Shown: in pieces, positions 7,983 through 17,548 of the stretch | How positions within the stretch are numbered: the first letter of the stretch is position 1 | Layout of the letters: every line of letters begins with the position of its first letter | Origin: Streptomyces musisoli | Lineage (GTDB): Bacteria > Actinomycetota > Actinomycetes > Streptomycetales > Streptomycetaceae | Assembly (NCBI RefSeq): GCF_016741855.1 | Contig: NZ_JAERRH010000005.1 | Coordinates: 186,001 to 250,000, forward strand | Reading direction: 5' to 3' | DNA length: 64,000 nucleotides | Position numbers and translations under genes: made by a program | Notes under the pieces: generated by a model | What the model was told of the DNA's origin: nothing | Seen by the model: only the letters and a program-made list of their open reading frames with translations | Databases searched by the model: none

Positions 7983-8669
7983 TCAGACGAAGACGGCGGC
8001 AGGGGAGCACGGCGGTCCACGCCGTCCCAGGGAGTGCACGAGGAGCCGGTCGCGGGCGGCGGCGCGGCGCGGGGCCGGCCGGGGCAGCCGGCGGGCCGGC
8101 AGCGGCCGTACGGCGACCGCGGCCACCGCCAGCAGCAGCGGCCGGAACGTGGAGGCGGCTACGGCGCACAGCAGCTGGGCCAGCGCCCGCTCGCCCCGGC
8201 GCAGCCAGGCGGCGGCGAGCAGACCCACCCCGAGGTGCGCGGCGAGCAGCAGCCAGGCGGCGGCCGGGCTGGCGTGGGCGAGCAGTGCCCCGATGTGCCC
8301 GGGGTCGCTGGTCACCTGGGCCAGCGGGGTGCCCACCTGCCCCTCGCACAGCACGTCCAGGCCGACCGCGCGCAGCGGGCCGGCGATCGGGCCGCCCGCC
8401 CGGCCGTAACAGGTGTGCTGACCGGTGGTGAACACCGTGTCGGCGGCCAGCTCCAGCGGGATCAGCAGGGCCGCGATCCGTCCGAAGCCGCGCTCGCGGC
8501 CCGCCAGCGCGTACGCGGTGAGGAACACCCCGGCGGCGACCGCGCCCACGGTCGCCGCCGGCAGCGGAGCACGGGACAGCAGCACGTGCGACGCGGTGCT
8601 GAGCGTCACGACGAAGGCCGTGAACAGCGCCGCGCGCACGGCTCTGAGCGGAGTCCCGGATATGTCCAT
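7983..8669 (-). CDS. Polytopic membrane protein of unknown function
   Basis: A 228-residue protein I do not recognise. About five hydrophobic segments are visible: residues about 11-30, 35-52, 62-80, 126-150 and 165-185. The loop between the third and fourth contains a conserved-looking pair of Cys residues (GQHTCYGRAGG and GLDVLCEGQVG). The C-terminus is Pro/Arg-rich. The ATG at 8669 is chosen; an in-frame GTG lies 21 bases upstream at 8690, and neither has a clear binding site. It lies 120 bases upstream of the DsbA-like gene on the same strand. Its loop cysteines make it a conceivable redox partner, but that is only inference. Confidence 0.7.
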   Translation of the reverse strand: MDISGTPLRAVRAALFTAFVVTLSTASHVLLSRAPLPAATVGAVAAGVFLTAYALAGRERGFGRIAALLIPLELAADTVFTTGQHTCYGRAGGPIAGPLRAVGLDVLCEGQVGTPLAQVTSDPGHIGALLAHASPAAAWLLLAAHLGVGLLAAAWLRRGERALAQLLCAVAASTFRPLLLAVAAVAVRPLPARRLPRPAPRRAAARDRLLVHSLGRRGPPCSPAAVFV

Positions 8670-8737
8670 AGCGAGAGGAGAGTCTGTCACGTACGCCGGT
8701 AAGGGACCCCTAAAGGGTGCCTGTGAACCGGCGGGAC

Positions 8738-10063
8738 CTAAAGCCCCGGGATCCGGCCGTTGCGGAACAGGTCGACGAAGATCTGGTGGTCCGCACGCGC
8801 GCGTGCGCCGTACGCGTGCGCGAAGTCCACCAGCAGGGGCGCGAAGCCCTCCTCGTCGGCCGCGAGCGCCGCGTCGATGGCCCGCTCGGTGGAGAACGGC
8901 ACCAGGGACTCGCCGGAGGTGTCGTCCGCCGCCGCGTGCATCGTGGCCGTGGCCCGGCCCAGGTCGGCGACGACGGCGGCGATCTCCTCCGGGTCGTCGA
9001 TGTCGCCCCAGTCCAGGTCCACGGCGTACGGCGAGACCTCGGCGACCAGCTGGCCGGTGCCGTCCAGCTCGGTCCAGCCCAGCCACGGGTCGGCGTGCGC
9101 CTGGAGGGCGCGCTGGGAGATCACCGTGCGGTGGCCCTCGTGCTGGAAGTACTCCGCGATCGCCGGATCCGTGATGTGCCGGGAGACGGCCGGGGTCTGG
9201 GCCTGCTTGATGTAGATCACGACGTCGTTCTCCAGGGCGTCGCTGTGGCCCTCCAGGAGGATGTTGTACGACGGCAGGCCCGCCGAGCCGATGCCGATGC
9301 CCCGGCGGCCCACGACGTCCTTCACCCGGTAGGAGTCCGGGCGCGCCAGGGAGGCGTCCGGCAGCGTCTCCAGATAGCCGTCGAAGGCCGCGAGGACCTT
9401 GTAGCGGGTGGCGGCGTCCAGCTCGATGGAGCCGCCGCCCGGGGCGAAGCGGCGCTCGAAGTCGCGGATCTCGGTCATCGAGTCCAGCAGCTCGAAGCGG
9501 GTCAGCGAGCGGGCGTCACGCAGCGCGTCCAGCAGCGGACCCTGCGCGGTGTCCAGCGTGAACGGCGGCACCTCGTCCCGCTTGGCGCCCGTGGCCAGCG
9601 CGTGGACGCGCTCGCGGTAGGCGGCGGCGTAGACCGTCACCAGCTCGGTGATCTGCGCGTCGCTGAGCGCCTTCGCGTACCCGATGAGGGCGATGGACGC
9701 CGCGAAGCGCTTGAGGTCCCAGGTGAAGGGGCCGACGTAGGCCTCGTCGAAGTCGTTGACGTTGAAGACCAGCCGGCCGTTGGAGTCCATGTACGTGCCG
9801 AAGTTCTCGGCGTGCAGGTCGCCGTGGATCCACACGCGCGAGGTGCGGTCGTCCAGGTACGGACCGCCGCGCTTCTCGGCGTCGAGGTCGTGGTAGAAGA
9901 GGCACGCCGTGCCCCGGTAGAACGCGAACGCGGAGGCCGCCATCTTGCGGAACTTCACCCGGAACGCGGCCGGGTCGGCGGCCAGGAGCCGGCCGAAGGC
10001 GGTGTCGAAGACGGCGAGGATCTCCTCGCCGCGCTGCTCGTCGTTGAGCTGGGGGACCGACAT
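8738..10063 (-). CDS. DUF2252 family protein
   Basis: A 441-residue soluble protein matching DUF2252, a family with protein-kinase-like fold features and no settled function. Visible motifs are FYRGTACLFYHDL (about 48-60), VWIHGDLHAENFGTYMD (about 77-93) and VFNVNDFDEAYVGPFTWDL (about 99-117). The GDLHAEN and NDFDEA pair resembles the catalytic HxD and metal-binding DFD elements of aminoglycoside kinases. VGRRGIGIGSAGLPSYNILL and VVIYIKQAQ (near 255-285) look like a nucleotide-binding Lys region in permuted order. Start is ATG at 10063 with AGGAGG about 9 bases upstream. It is divergent from dnaE. Confidence 0.88.
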   Translation of the reverse strand: MSVPQLNDEQRGEEILAVFDTAFGRLLAADPAAFRVKFRKMAASAFAFYRGTACLFYHDLDAEKRGGPYLDDRTSRVWIHGDLHAENFGTYMDSNGRLVFNVNDFDEAYVGPFTWDLKRFAASIALIGYAKALSDAQITELVTVYAAAYRERVHALATGAKRDEVPPFTLDTAQGPLLDALRDARSLTRFELLDSMTEIRDFERRFAPGGGSIELDAATRYKVLAAFDGYLETLPDASLARPDSYRVKDVVGRRGIGIGSAGLPSYNILLEGHSDALENDVVIYIKQAQTPAVSRHITDPAIAEYFQHEGHRTVISQRALQAHADPWLGWTELDGTGQLVAEVSPYAVDLDWGDIDDPEEIAAVVADLGRATATMHAAADDTSGESLVPFSTERAIDAALAADEEGFAPLLVDFAHAYGARARADHQIFVDLFRNGRIPGL

Positions 10064-10311
10064 CGCGGGGTGCCTCCTGGTGCAGGACGGGTGGTGCGTG
10101 AATGTGCAGGTACGGGTACGACAGCGCTTCCGCCGTCTTCAACGGGCGACGCCACGCGGGAGTGCCCGGTTCCCGCATGAAGGTACGTGGGGACGACCCG
10201 CGTGTGTCAGTGCCGGGGCATAGACTTCGACGCTGTCCCCCAGACCGTCCGCAGTCGGTCCACAGCCGGTCGGAAGATCGTCGACGCCCGTTTTCCTTGG
10301 AGGCCGAAACC

Positions 10312-13300
10312 GTGTCGAAGCCGCCGTTCACGCACCTGCACGTCCACACCCAGTACTCGCTGCTGGACGGTGCCGCGCGGCTGAAGGACATGTTCGAGGC
10401 CTGCAACGAGATGGGCATGACGCACATCGCCATGTCCGACCACGGCAACCTCCACGGGGCGTACGACTTCTTCCACTCCGCGAAGAAGGCCGGAATCACC
10501 CCGATCATCGGGATCGAGGCCTATGTCGCCCCCGAGTCCCGGCGCAACAAGCGCAAGATCCTCTGGGGCCAGCCGCACCAGAAGCGGGACGACATCTCCG
10601 GTTCCGGCGGTTACACCCACAAGACCATGTGGGCCGTGAACAGGACCGGCCTGCACAACCTCTTCCGGCTCTCCTCCGACGCCTACGCCGAGGGCTGGCT
10701 CCAGAAGTGGCCCCGGATGGACAAGGAGACCATCGCCCAGTGGTCCGAGGGCATCGTCGCCTCCACCGGCTGCCCCTCCGGCGAGGTGCAGACCCGGCTG
10801 CGCCTCGGCCACTTCGACGAGGCCCTGAAGGCCGCCGCCGACTACCAGGACATCTTCGGCAAGGACAAGTACTTCCTGGAGCTGATGGACCACGGCATCG
10901 AGATCGAGCACCGGGTCCGCGACGGCCTGCTGGAGATCGGCAGGAAGCTCGGCATCCCCCCGCTGGTCACGAACGACTCGCACTACACGTACGCGCACGA
11001 GGCGGGCGCCCACGACGCCCTGCTGTGCATCCAGACCGGCAAGAACCTCTCCGACCCGGACCGCTTCAAGTTCGACGGCACCGGCTACTACCTGAAGTCC
11101 ACGGACGAGATGTACGCCATCGACTCCTCGGACGCCTGGCAGGAGGGCTGCGCCAACACGCTCCTCGTGGCCGAGATGGTCGACACCACCGGCATGTTCG
11201 AGGCAAAGAACCTCATGCCGAAGTTCGACATCCCCGACGGCTACACCGAGGTCACCTGGTTCAAGGAGGAGGTCCGCCGCGGCATGGAGCGCCGCTTCCC
11301 GGGCGGCGTCCCCGAGGACCGCCAGAAGCAGGCCGAGTACGAGATGGACGTCATCATCCAGATGGGGTTCCCGGGCTACTTCCTCGTGGTCGCCGACTTC
11401 ATCATGTGGGCCAAGAACAACGGCATCGCGGTCGGCCCCGGCCGAGGCTCCGCGGCCGGCTCGATCGTCGCCTACGCCATGGGCATCACCGACCTCGACC
11501 CGATCCCGCACGGCCTGATCTTCGAACGCTTCCTCAACCCCGAGCGCGTCTCCATGCCCGATGTCGACATCGACTTCGACGAGCGCCGGCGCGTCGAGGT
11601 GATCCGGTACGTGACGGAGAAGTACGGCGCCGACAAGGTCGCCATGATCGGCACCTACGGCAAGATCAAGGCCAAGAACGCGATCAAGGACTCCGCGCGC
11701 GTGCTGGGCTACCCGTACGCCATGGGCGACCGGCTCACCAAGGCGATGCCCGCCGACGTCCTCGGCAAGGGCATCGACCTGAACGGCATCACCGACCCCT
11801 CGCACCCGCGCTACAGCGAGGCCGGCGAGATCCGCGGGATGTACGAGAACGAACCGGACGTGAAGAAGGTCATCGACACCGCCAAGGGCGTCGAGGGCCT
11901 GGTCCGGCAGATGGGCGTGCACGCCGCCGGGGTGATCATGTCCAGCGAGACCATCACCGAGCACGTCCCGGTCTGGGTCAGGCACACCGACGGCGTGACC
12001 ATCACGCAGTGGGACTACCCGAGCTGTGAGTCGCTCGGCCTGCTGAAGATGGACTTCCTGGGCCTGCGCAACCTCACGATCATGGACGACGCGGTCAAGA
12101 TGGTGAAGGCCAACAAGGGCCTCGACATCGACCTGCTGTCCCTGCCGCTCGACGACCCCAAGACCTTCGAGCTGCTCCAGCGCGGCGACACCCTCGGCGT
12201 CTTCCAGTTCGACGGCGGCCCCATGCGCTCGCTGCTGCGCCTGATGAAGCCCGACAACTTCGAAGACATCTCCGCCGTGTCGGCGCTCTACCGTCCGGGC
12301 CCGATGGGCATGGACTCGCACACGAACTACGCGCTGCGCAAGAACAAGCTCCAGGAGATCACCCCGATCCACAAGGAGCTGGAAGAGCCCCTGGAAGAGG
12401 TCCTCGCCGTCACCTACGGCCTGATCGTCTACCAGGAGCAGGTGCAGAAGGCCGCCCAGATCATCGCGGGCTACTCGCTCGGCGAGGCCGACATCCTGCG
12501 CCGCGTGATGGGCAAGAAGAAGCCCGAGGAACTCGCGAAGAACTTCGTGCTCTTCCAGGAGGGCGCCCGCAAGAAGGGCTACAGCGACGAGGCCATCCAG
12601 GCCCTGTGGGACGTGCTGGTCCCCTTCGCCGGCTACGCCTTCAACAAGGCGCACTCCGCCGCGTACGGCCTGGTCTCGTACTGGACCGCCTATCTCAAGG
12701 CGAACTACCCCGCCGAGTACATGGCCGCCCTGCTGACCTCGGTCAAGGACGACAAGGACAAGTCCGCGGTCTACCTCAACGAGTGCCGCCGCATGGGCAT
12801 CCGGGTGCTCCCGCCGAACGTGAACGAGTCCGAGTCCAACTTCGCCGCCCAGGGCGACGACGTGATCCTCTTCGGCCTCTCCGCCGTCCGCAACGTCGGC
12901 ACCAACGTCGTCGAGTCGATCATCAAGTGCCGCAAGGCCAAGGGGAAGTACGCCTCCTTCCCGGACTACCTCGACAAGGTCGACGCGGTGGTCTGCAACA
13001 AGCGCACCACCGAATCGCTGATCAAGGCCGGCGCCTTCGACGAGATGGGCCACACCCGCAAGGGGCTCACGGCGCAGTACGAGCCGATGATCGACAACGT
13101 GGTCGCGGTCAAGCGCAAGGAGGCCGAGGGCCAGTTCGACCTCTTCGGCGGCATGGGCGAGGAGACCAGCAGCGAGCCCGGCTTCGGGCTCGACGTGCAG
13201 TTCACCGACGAGGAGTGGGACAAGACCTATCTGCTCGCCCAGGAGCGGGAGATGCTCGGTCTGTACGTCTCCGACCACCCGCTCTTCGGCCTGGAGCACG

Positions 13301-13851
13301 TGCTGTCCGACAAGGCGGACGCGGGCATCGCCCAGCTCACCGGCGGCGAGCACGCCGACGGCGCGGTGGTCACCATCGGCGGCATCATCTCGGGCCTCCA
13401 GCGCAAGATGACCAAGCAGGGCAACGCCTGGGCGATCGCCACCGTTGAGGACCTGGCGGGCTCCATCGAGTGCATGTTCTTCCCGGCCACCTACCAGCTG
13501 GTGTCGACCCAACTCGTCGAGGACGCCGTGGTGTTCGTCAAGGGAAGGCTCGACAAGCGGGAGGACGTGCCCCGGCTCGTCGCGATGGAGCTGATGGTCC
13601 CGGACCTCTCCAACGCCGGCACCAACGCCCCCGTGATCCTCACCATCCCGGCGGTGAAGGTGACTCCGCCGATGGTCAGCCGCCTCGGCGAGATCCTCAG
13701 CCACCACAAGGGTGACAGCGAGGTCCGCATCAGGCTCCAGGGCCCGCGCAAGACCACCGTGCTGCGCCTGGACCGGCACCGGGTCAAGCCCGACCCCGCG
13801 CTGTTCGGCGACCTGAAGGTGCTGCTCGGCCCGTCCTGCCTGGCCGGCTGA
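10312..13851 (+). CDS. dnaE: DNA polymerase III alpha subunit
   Basis: The replicative polymerase catalytic subunit, 1179 residues. The N-terminal PHP domain starts HLHVHTQYSLLDG (residues about 8-20). The palm holds VGPGRGSAAGSIVAYA (about 377) and MPDVDIDFDERRR (about 417), which supplies catalytic aspartates. YRPGPMGMDSH near 660 is the conserved fingers motif. The beta-clamp and tau regions follow, with an OB-fold domain (VTIGGIISGLQRKMTKQGN, about 1020). The GTG at 10312 has TTGGAGG ending 8 bases before it, which fixes the start against a longer open frame. A TAGACT -10-like element lies at 10221-10226. This is the DnaE1 type. The gene ends at a strong hairpin. Confidence 0.96.
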   Translation: MSKPPFTHLHVHTQYSLLDGAARLKDMFEACNEMGMTHIAMSDHGNLHGAYDFFHSAKKAGITPIIGIEAYVAPESRRNKRKILWGQPHQKRDDISGSGGYTHKTMWAVNRTGLHNLFRLSSDAYAEGWLQKWPRMDKETIAQWSEGIVASTGCPSGEVQTRLRLGHFDEALKAAADYQDIFGKDKYFLELMDHGIEIEHRVRDGLLEIGRKLGIPPLVTNDSHYTYAHEAGAHDALLCIQTGKNLSDPDRFKFDGTGYYLKSTDEMYAIDSSDAWQEGCANTLLVAEMVDTTGMFEAKNLMPKFDIPDGYTEVTWFKEEVRRGMERRFPGGVPEDRQKQAEYEMDVIIQMGFPGYFLVVADFIMWAKNNGIAVGPGRGSAAGSIVAYAMGITDLDPIPHGLIFERFLNPERVSMPDVDIDFDERRRVEVIRYVTEKYGADKVAMIGTYGKIKAKNAIKDSARVLGYPYAMGDRLTKAMPADVLGKGIDLNGITDPSHPRYSEAGEIRGMYENEPDVKKVIDTAKGVEGLVRQMGVHAAGVIMSSETITEHVPVWVRHTDGVTITQWDYPSCESLGLLKMDFLGLRNLTIMDDAVKMVKANKGLDIDLLSLPLDDPKTFELLQRGDTLGVFQFDGGPMRSLLRLMKPDNFEDISAVSALYRPGPMGMDSHTNYALRKNKLQEITPIHKELEEPLEEVLAVTYGLIVYQEQVQKAAQIIAGYSLGEADILRRVMGKKKPEELAKNFVLFQEGARKKGYSDEAIQALWDVLVPFAGYAFNKAHSAAYGLVSYWTAYLKANYPAEYMAALLTSVKDDKDKSAVYLNECRRMGIRVLPPNVNESESNFAAQGDDVILFGLSAVRNVGTNVVESIIKCRKAKGKYASFPDYLDKVDAVVCNKRTTESLIKAGAFDEMGHTRKGLTAQYEPMIDNVVAVKRKEAEGQFDLFGGMGEETSSEPGFGLDVQFTDEEWDKTYLLAQEREMLGLYVSDHPLFGLEHVLSDKADAGIAQLTGGEHADGAVVTIGGIISGLQRKMTKQGNAWAIATVEDLAGSIECMFFPATYQLVSTQLVEDAVVFVKGRLDKREDVPRLVAMELMVPDLSNAGTNAPVILTIPAVKVTPPMVSRLGEILSHHKGDSEVRIRLQGPRKTTVLRLDRHRVKPDPALFGDLKVLLGPSCLAG

Positions 13852-13865
13852 TCCACCACGGCATG

Positions 13866-13896
13866 AAGGGGCGCACCCGAGACGGGTGCGCCCCTT
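13866..13896. terminator. Strong bidirectional terminator after dnaE
   Basis: AAGGGGCGCACCC (13866-13878), loop GAGAC, GGGTGCGCCCCTT (13884-13896). The 13-base stem is perfect. It starts 15 bases after the dnaE stop and lies before the stop of the convergent small gene, so it can serve both. Confidence 0.85.
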
Positions 13897-13922
13897 GCGT
13901 GTGCCTGGGCTTCAACTGCCCT

Positions 13923-14093
13923 TTAGTTGTGGCCGAAGCTCTTCTGCTTCTTGCCGCGAGCGCCGTCCGAGGGGCTGCCGGGGACCTGCGCCAGCTGCGG
14001 CTCGTGCTCCTCGGCCGAAGGACGCTGTGCGTGCTCCGGCTGCTGAGCGCGGTTCTGCGGGCCGGCCTGCTTACGGTTCTTGTTCTTGGCCAT
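13923..14093 (-). CDS. Small basic hydrophilic protein
   Basis: A 56-residue protein with no hydrophobic segment. It opens MAKNKNRKQAGPQNRAQQ and ends RGKKQKSFGHN, with a Glu/Pro/Ser-rich middle. Lys, Asn and Gln are unusually common for this genome. Start is ATG at 14093, with CAGGAGG just upstream. Its ends resemble disordered nucleic-acid-binding tails, but I cannot name a function. It is convergent with dnaE and divergent from the NYN protein. Confidence 0.7.
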   Translation of the reverse strand: MAKNKNRKQAGPQNRAQQPEHAQRPSAEEHEPQLAQVPGSPSDGARGKKQKSFGHN

Positions 14094-14316
14094 GGTGATG
14101 CCTCCTGTGGGGGATCTAGGGGCCAGGGCCGGGACCAGATTCACATACGCTGACAACAGGCGCATGTCGGATAATTACCGTGTGTGACAGGGCAGCTGGG
14201 CGGACGGGAACCGGAAACGCCACGCCGAAGATCGAGTTCGGGCCGTTAACCCCCGCGCGGTCGGGCAGACTCGAAGGAAGTCCGAAGCAAAACCTCCCGG
14301 GAAGAGGGTGAGTCGC

Positions 14317-15540
14317 GTGGACCGCTGCATCGTCCTGGTGGACGCCGGGTATCTGCTGGGTGCCGCCGCCAGCCTCCTCGCCGGTGAGCCCTCGCGATCC
14401 CGGATCACCGTCGACCACGCCGCGCTGATCCAGGCGCTGCGCGAACGCGCGGAGTCCGACACCGAGCGCCCGCTGCTGCGCATCTACTGGTTCGACGGCG
14501 CTCCCGACCGGGTCCCCCAGCCGGAGCACCGCCGGCTGCGCGTGATGCCCCGGGTCACCGTCCGGCTGGGTGCACTCACCCGCAGCGACGGACGCTGGGC
14601 CCAGAAGGGCGTCGACGCCGCGATGCACGCCGAGCTGACCGAGCTGGCCCGCAACCGCGCCTGCTCCGACGTCGTCCTCGTCACCGGCGACGGGGACCTG
14701 CTGCCCGGCATGATGGCCGCCAAGGAGCACGGCGTCGCCGTCCACCTGTGGGCCGTCCAGGCCGCCGACGGCGACTACAACCAGTCCGAGGACCTGGTTG
14801 CCGAGGCCGACGAGCGGCGTGTCCTCGACCGCGCCTGGATCACCCAGGCCGTCCGCGCCAAGGAGCTGACCGGGGTCTGCGCCCCGCCGCCCGCGACCCG
14901 CCCCGAGATCGCCGCGATCCTCTCCGCGCCGCTTCCGGAGTCCGCGCTCACCGCGTCGCCCGAGCGGCCCGCCGAGCAGCCCGCGCACCCGCCGGCCGCC
15001 CCGGCGGCGGAGAACGGCGCCGCGGAGCGGGTTCCCGCCCCCAAGGGCGTCCCCACCCCCAAGGACCTGGCCGCGCTGCGCGCACCCGGCGCCCAGCCCG
15101 CGCAGCACCCGGCGACCGCGACCCTGCGCTGGTCCTCCGACAAGGGCTGGGTCGACCGGCCGGGCGCGGTCTCCGAGCCCCCCGAGGTGGCCTCCATGCC
15201 GACGCTGGCCCAGCTCACCACCGCCGAGCAGCGGTGGGCGGACCGGGAGGAGGACATCACCACCGTCGGCGGCGATCCCTACGAGGTGGGGCAGGTCTTC
15301 GCCCGCAGATGGATGTCCCGGCTCGGCGACCAGAGCCATCTCCAGCGGCTGTCGCAGATGTATCCGCGCGTCCCGCACCGGATCGACGGGGAGCTGCTGC
15401 GGTACGCGGCACGGTTCGGGCTGCTCGCCCACAAGGACGACCAGATCGACGAGCACGACCGTTACGCCATTCGGGCGGGGTTCTGGCGGGAGTTCGACGT
15501 GCCGGCGGCCGCCGAACCGCACGCGCCCACCGCCGACTGA
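14317..15540 (+). CDS. NYN-domain (PIN-like nuclease) protein
   Basis: A 407-residue protein. Residues 1-175 are a NYN domain, a PIN-like RNase fold: DRCIVLVDAGYLLGAAASLL (first Asp), RIYWFDGAPDR, WAQKGVDAAMHAELTELA and DVVLVTGDGDLLPGMMAAKE carry the acidic residues expected for metal-dependent RNA cleavage. Residues about 200-290 are a Pro/Ala-rich linker. The C-terminal domain (about 300-395) contains GDPYEVGQVFARRWMSRLGD and SQMYPRVPHRIDGELLRYAA, resembling the OST-HTH/LOTUS-type partner of such nucleases; this last match is uncertain. GTG at 14317 is preferred because GAGGG ends 8 bases before it; GTG at 14308 overlaps that site. The target RNA is unknown. Confidence 0.85.
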   Translation: MDRCIVLVDAGYLLGAAASLLAGEPSRSRITVDHAALIQALRERAESDTERPLLRIYWFDGAPDRVPQPEHRRLRVMPRVTVRLGALTRSDGRWAQKGVDAAMHAELTELARNRACSDVVLVTGDGDLLPGMMAAKEHGVAVHLWAVQAADGDYNQSEDLVAEADERRVLDRAWITQAVRAKELTGVCAPPPATRPEIAAILSAPLPESALTASPERPAEQPAHPPAAPAAENGAAERVPAPKGVPTPKDLAALRAPGAQPAQHPATATLRWSSDKGWVDRPGAVSEPPEVASMPTLAQLTTAEQRWADREEDITTVGGDPYEVGQVFARRWMSRLGDQSHLQRLSQMYPRVPHRIDGELLRYAARFGLLAHKDDQIDEHDRYAIRAGFWREFDVPAAAEPHAPTAD

Positions 15541-15602
15541 AGGCCCGTGGCCGCCCCCGAAGGCGAGTAGGGGCCCCGGACCCCGTAGGCTCGTCCCTTG
15601 TG

Positions 15603-16613
15603 ATGACGCGCGCGGCACAGGCACTTCGGTACGACGACGTCGTACGCGTGCGCGGGCTCAGCAAGACCTACCCGGCCGTGAAGGGCCGGCGGGGCGCGCC
15701 CGGCACGCCCGAGGTACGGGCCACCGACGCGGTGGAGCTGGACGTACGGCGCGGCGAGGTCTTCGGACTGCTCGGCCCGAACGGCGCCGGCAAGTCCACC
15801 CTCGTACGGCAGCTCACCGGACTGCTGCGGCCGGACGCGGGCAGCGTCGAGATACTCGGCCACGACATCGTGCGCCACCCCGAGCGGGCCGCCCGGATCC
15901 TCGCCTACCTGGGCCAGGAGTCCACGGCCCTGGACGAGCTGACCGTCTCCCTCGCCGCCGAGACCACCGGACGCCTGCGCGGCCTGGACGCGCGGCGGGC
16001 GCGGGCCGAGCGGGACGCCGTGCTGGAGGAGCTGGGGCTCACCCCGCTCGCCGGGCGGGCGCTGAAGAAGCTGTCCGGCGGGCAGCGGCGGCTCGCCTGC
16101 TTCGCCGCGGCCCTCGTCGGCCGGCGGGCCCTGCTCGTACTGGACGAGCCGACCACCGGCATGGACCCGGTGGCCCGGCGCGCGGTCTGGGCGGCCGTGG
16201 ACCGCCGGCGGGCCGAGCACGGCACGACCGTGCTGCTGGTCACCCACAACGTCATCGAGGCCGAGACGGTCCTGGACCGGGTCGCCGTGCTCGACGAGGG
16301 CCGGGTCATCGCCTGCGACACCCCCGCCGGGCTCAAGGCGCAGGTGGCCGGCGAGGTGCGGGTGGAGCTGGTGTGGCGGGACCGGGCACCGCTGGAGGTG
16401 CCGGAGGTGGCCGTGCTGCGCGAGCGGGCCGTGGAGTCCGGCCGGCGCTGGACGCTCCGGCTCGCGCCCGAGGAGGCCCGCGCCGTCGTCGCCACCGTGA
16501 CCGGCGGGGCCGCCTTCGCCGCCCTGGACGACTTCACGCTCGCCACGCCCAGCCTGGAGGACGTCTACCTGGCGCTGGGCGGCGCAGCGCGGCAGGGCCT
16601 GGTGAGAGCGTGA
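15603..16613 (+). CDS. ABC transporter ATP-binding protein (ABC-2 exporter type)
   Basis: A 336-residue ATPase of a drug or lipid exporter. Walker A is GLLGPNGAGKSTLVRQLTG (about 58-76). The signature is KKLSGGQRRLACFAAAL (about 158), Walker B is ALLVLDEPTTGMDPVARR (about 177), and the H-loop is LLVTHNVIEAE (about 212). The C-terminal 100 residues form the extra domain of this subfamily, ending SLEDVYLALGG. The start is ATG at 15603, immediately after an overlapping GTG at 15600. The permease starts 79 bases after its stop on the same strand, so the two form one transporter. Confidence 0.9.
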   Translation: MTRAAQALRYDDVVRVRGLSKTYPAVKGRRGAPGTPEVRATDAVELDVRRGEVFGLLGPNGAGKSTLVRQLTGLLRPDAGSVEILGHDIVRHPERAARILAYLGQESTALDELTVSLAAETTGRLRGLDARRARAERDAVLEELGLTPLAGRALKKLSGGQRRLACFAAALVGRRALLVLDEPTTGMDPVARRAVWAAVDRRRAEHGTTVLLVTHNVIEAETVLDRVAVLDEGRVIACDTPAGLKAQVAGEVRVELVWRDRAPLEVPEVAVLRERAVESGRRWTLRLAPEEARAVVATVTGGAAFAALDDFTLATPSLEDVYLALGGAARQGLVRA

Positions 16614-16692
16614 GCGAGCGGACCGCGGAATGCGTATGGATCTGCGCGACCGCCGTGGGCGCGACTGCCGCAGGGAAGAGGAGCAGCTCGTC

Positions 16693-17514
16693 GTGAGTGT
16701 CGTACCCGCCGAGGTTCTGCCGGGCGGCGCCCGGGCCGTGCCGGAGACGGCGCCCCGTGCGGCCGAGCTGGGCCCGCCCGCGCGGCTGTGGCCGTCGCTG
16801 GCGGCCGTCTACCGGGCGCAGCTGTCCCGGGCCCGGGTGGCGCGGATCCCGCTGCTGTTCGTGGCGACCTTCCAGTCCGTCGGGATCACCGTGATGATGC
16901 GCGGTGTCGTCGACAGCGGCCCCGAGGCACAGTCCGTGGTGGCCGGGTCGTCCGTACTCGTCGTCGCGTACGTGGCGCTGAACCTGCTCTCGCAGTACTT
17001 CGGGCAGCTGCGGGCCAGCGGCGGACTCGACCACTACGCCACGCTGCCGGTGCCGCCGGCGGCCGTGGTGCTGGGCGCGGCGGCGGCGTACGCCTCCTTC
17101 ACCGTGCCGGGGACCTTGGTGACCGCCGCCTTCGGCTGTGCGCTGTTCGGGCTGCCGCTGTCCAACCTGTGGATCCTGGTGGCCGTCATCCCGCTCGCCG
17201 GGGCCGCGCTGGCCGGCCTCGGCGCCGCCTGCGGCCTGCTCGCGCCCCGGCCGGAGCTGGCCACGCTGCTCGGGCAGCTCGGCATGTCGGCGGCGCTGCT
17301 GCTGGGCGTGCTGCCGGCCGACCGGATGCCGGAGGCCGTACGGCTGGCCCGTGATCTGCTGCCCTCGACCTACGGCGTGGAGGCCTACGCGCGGACCTTC
17401 GGGGCCCACCCGGACTGGGCCGTCGTCCTCGCTGACCTGGGCGTGTGCGCGGGTGTCGGAGTGGTCTCGCTGGCCGTGGCGACCTGGGCCTACCGCAGGG
17501 CCGCCGTCCGGTGA
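16693..17514 (+). CDS. ABC-2 type transporter permease
   Basis: A 273-residue membrane subunit, partner of the ATPase just upstream. After a short cytoplasmic N-terminus (LWPSLAAVYRAQLSRARVARIP), six hydrophobic segments are visible, starting LLFVATFQSVGITVMMRGVV and ending VLADLGVCAGVGVVSLAVATWAY. The motif ASGGLDHYATLPVP is typical of this permease group. The GTG at 16693 has GAGGAG about 9 bases upstream and is preferred over an ATG at 16630 that adds an Arg-rich tail. The substrate cannot be deduced. Confidence 0.87.
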   Translation: MSVVPAEVLPGGARAVPETAPRAAELGPPARLWPSLAAVYRAQLSRARVARIPLLFVATFQSVGITVMMRGVVDSGPEAQSVVAGSSVLVVAYVALNLLSQYFGQLRASGGLDHYATLPVPPAAVVLGAAAAYASFTVPGTLVTAAFGCALFGLPLSNLWILVAVIPLAGAALAGLGAACGLLAPRPELATLLGQLGMSAALLLGVLPADRMPEAVRLARDLLPSTYGVEAYARTFGAHPDWAVVLADLGVCAGVGVVSLAVATWAYRRAAVR

Positions 17515-17548
17515 CGCGGCCCACAGCACGACCTGGCACGATGGCAGG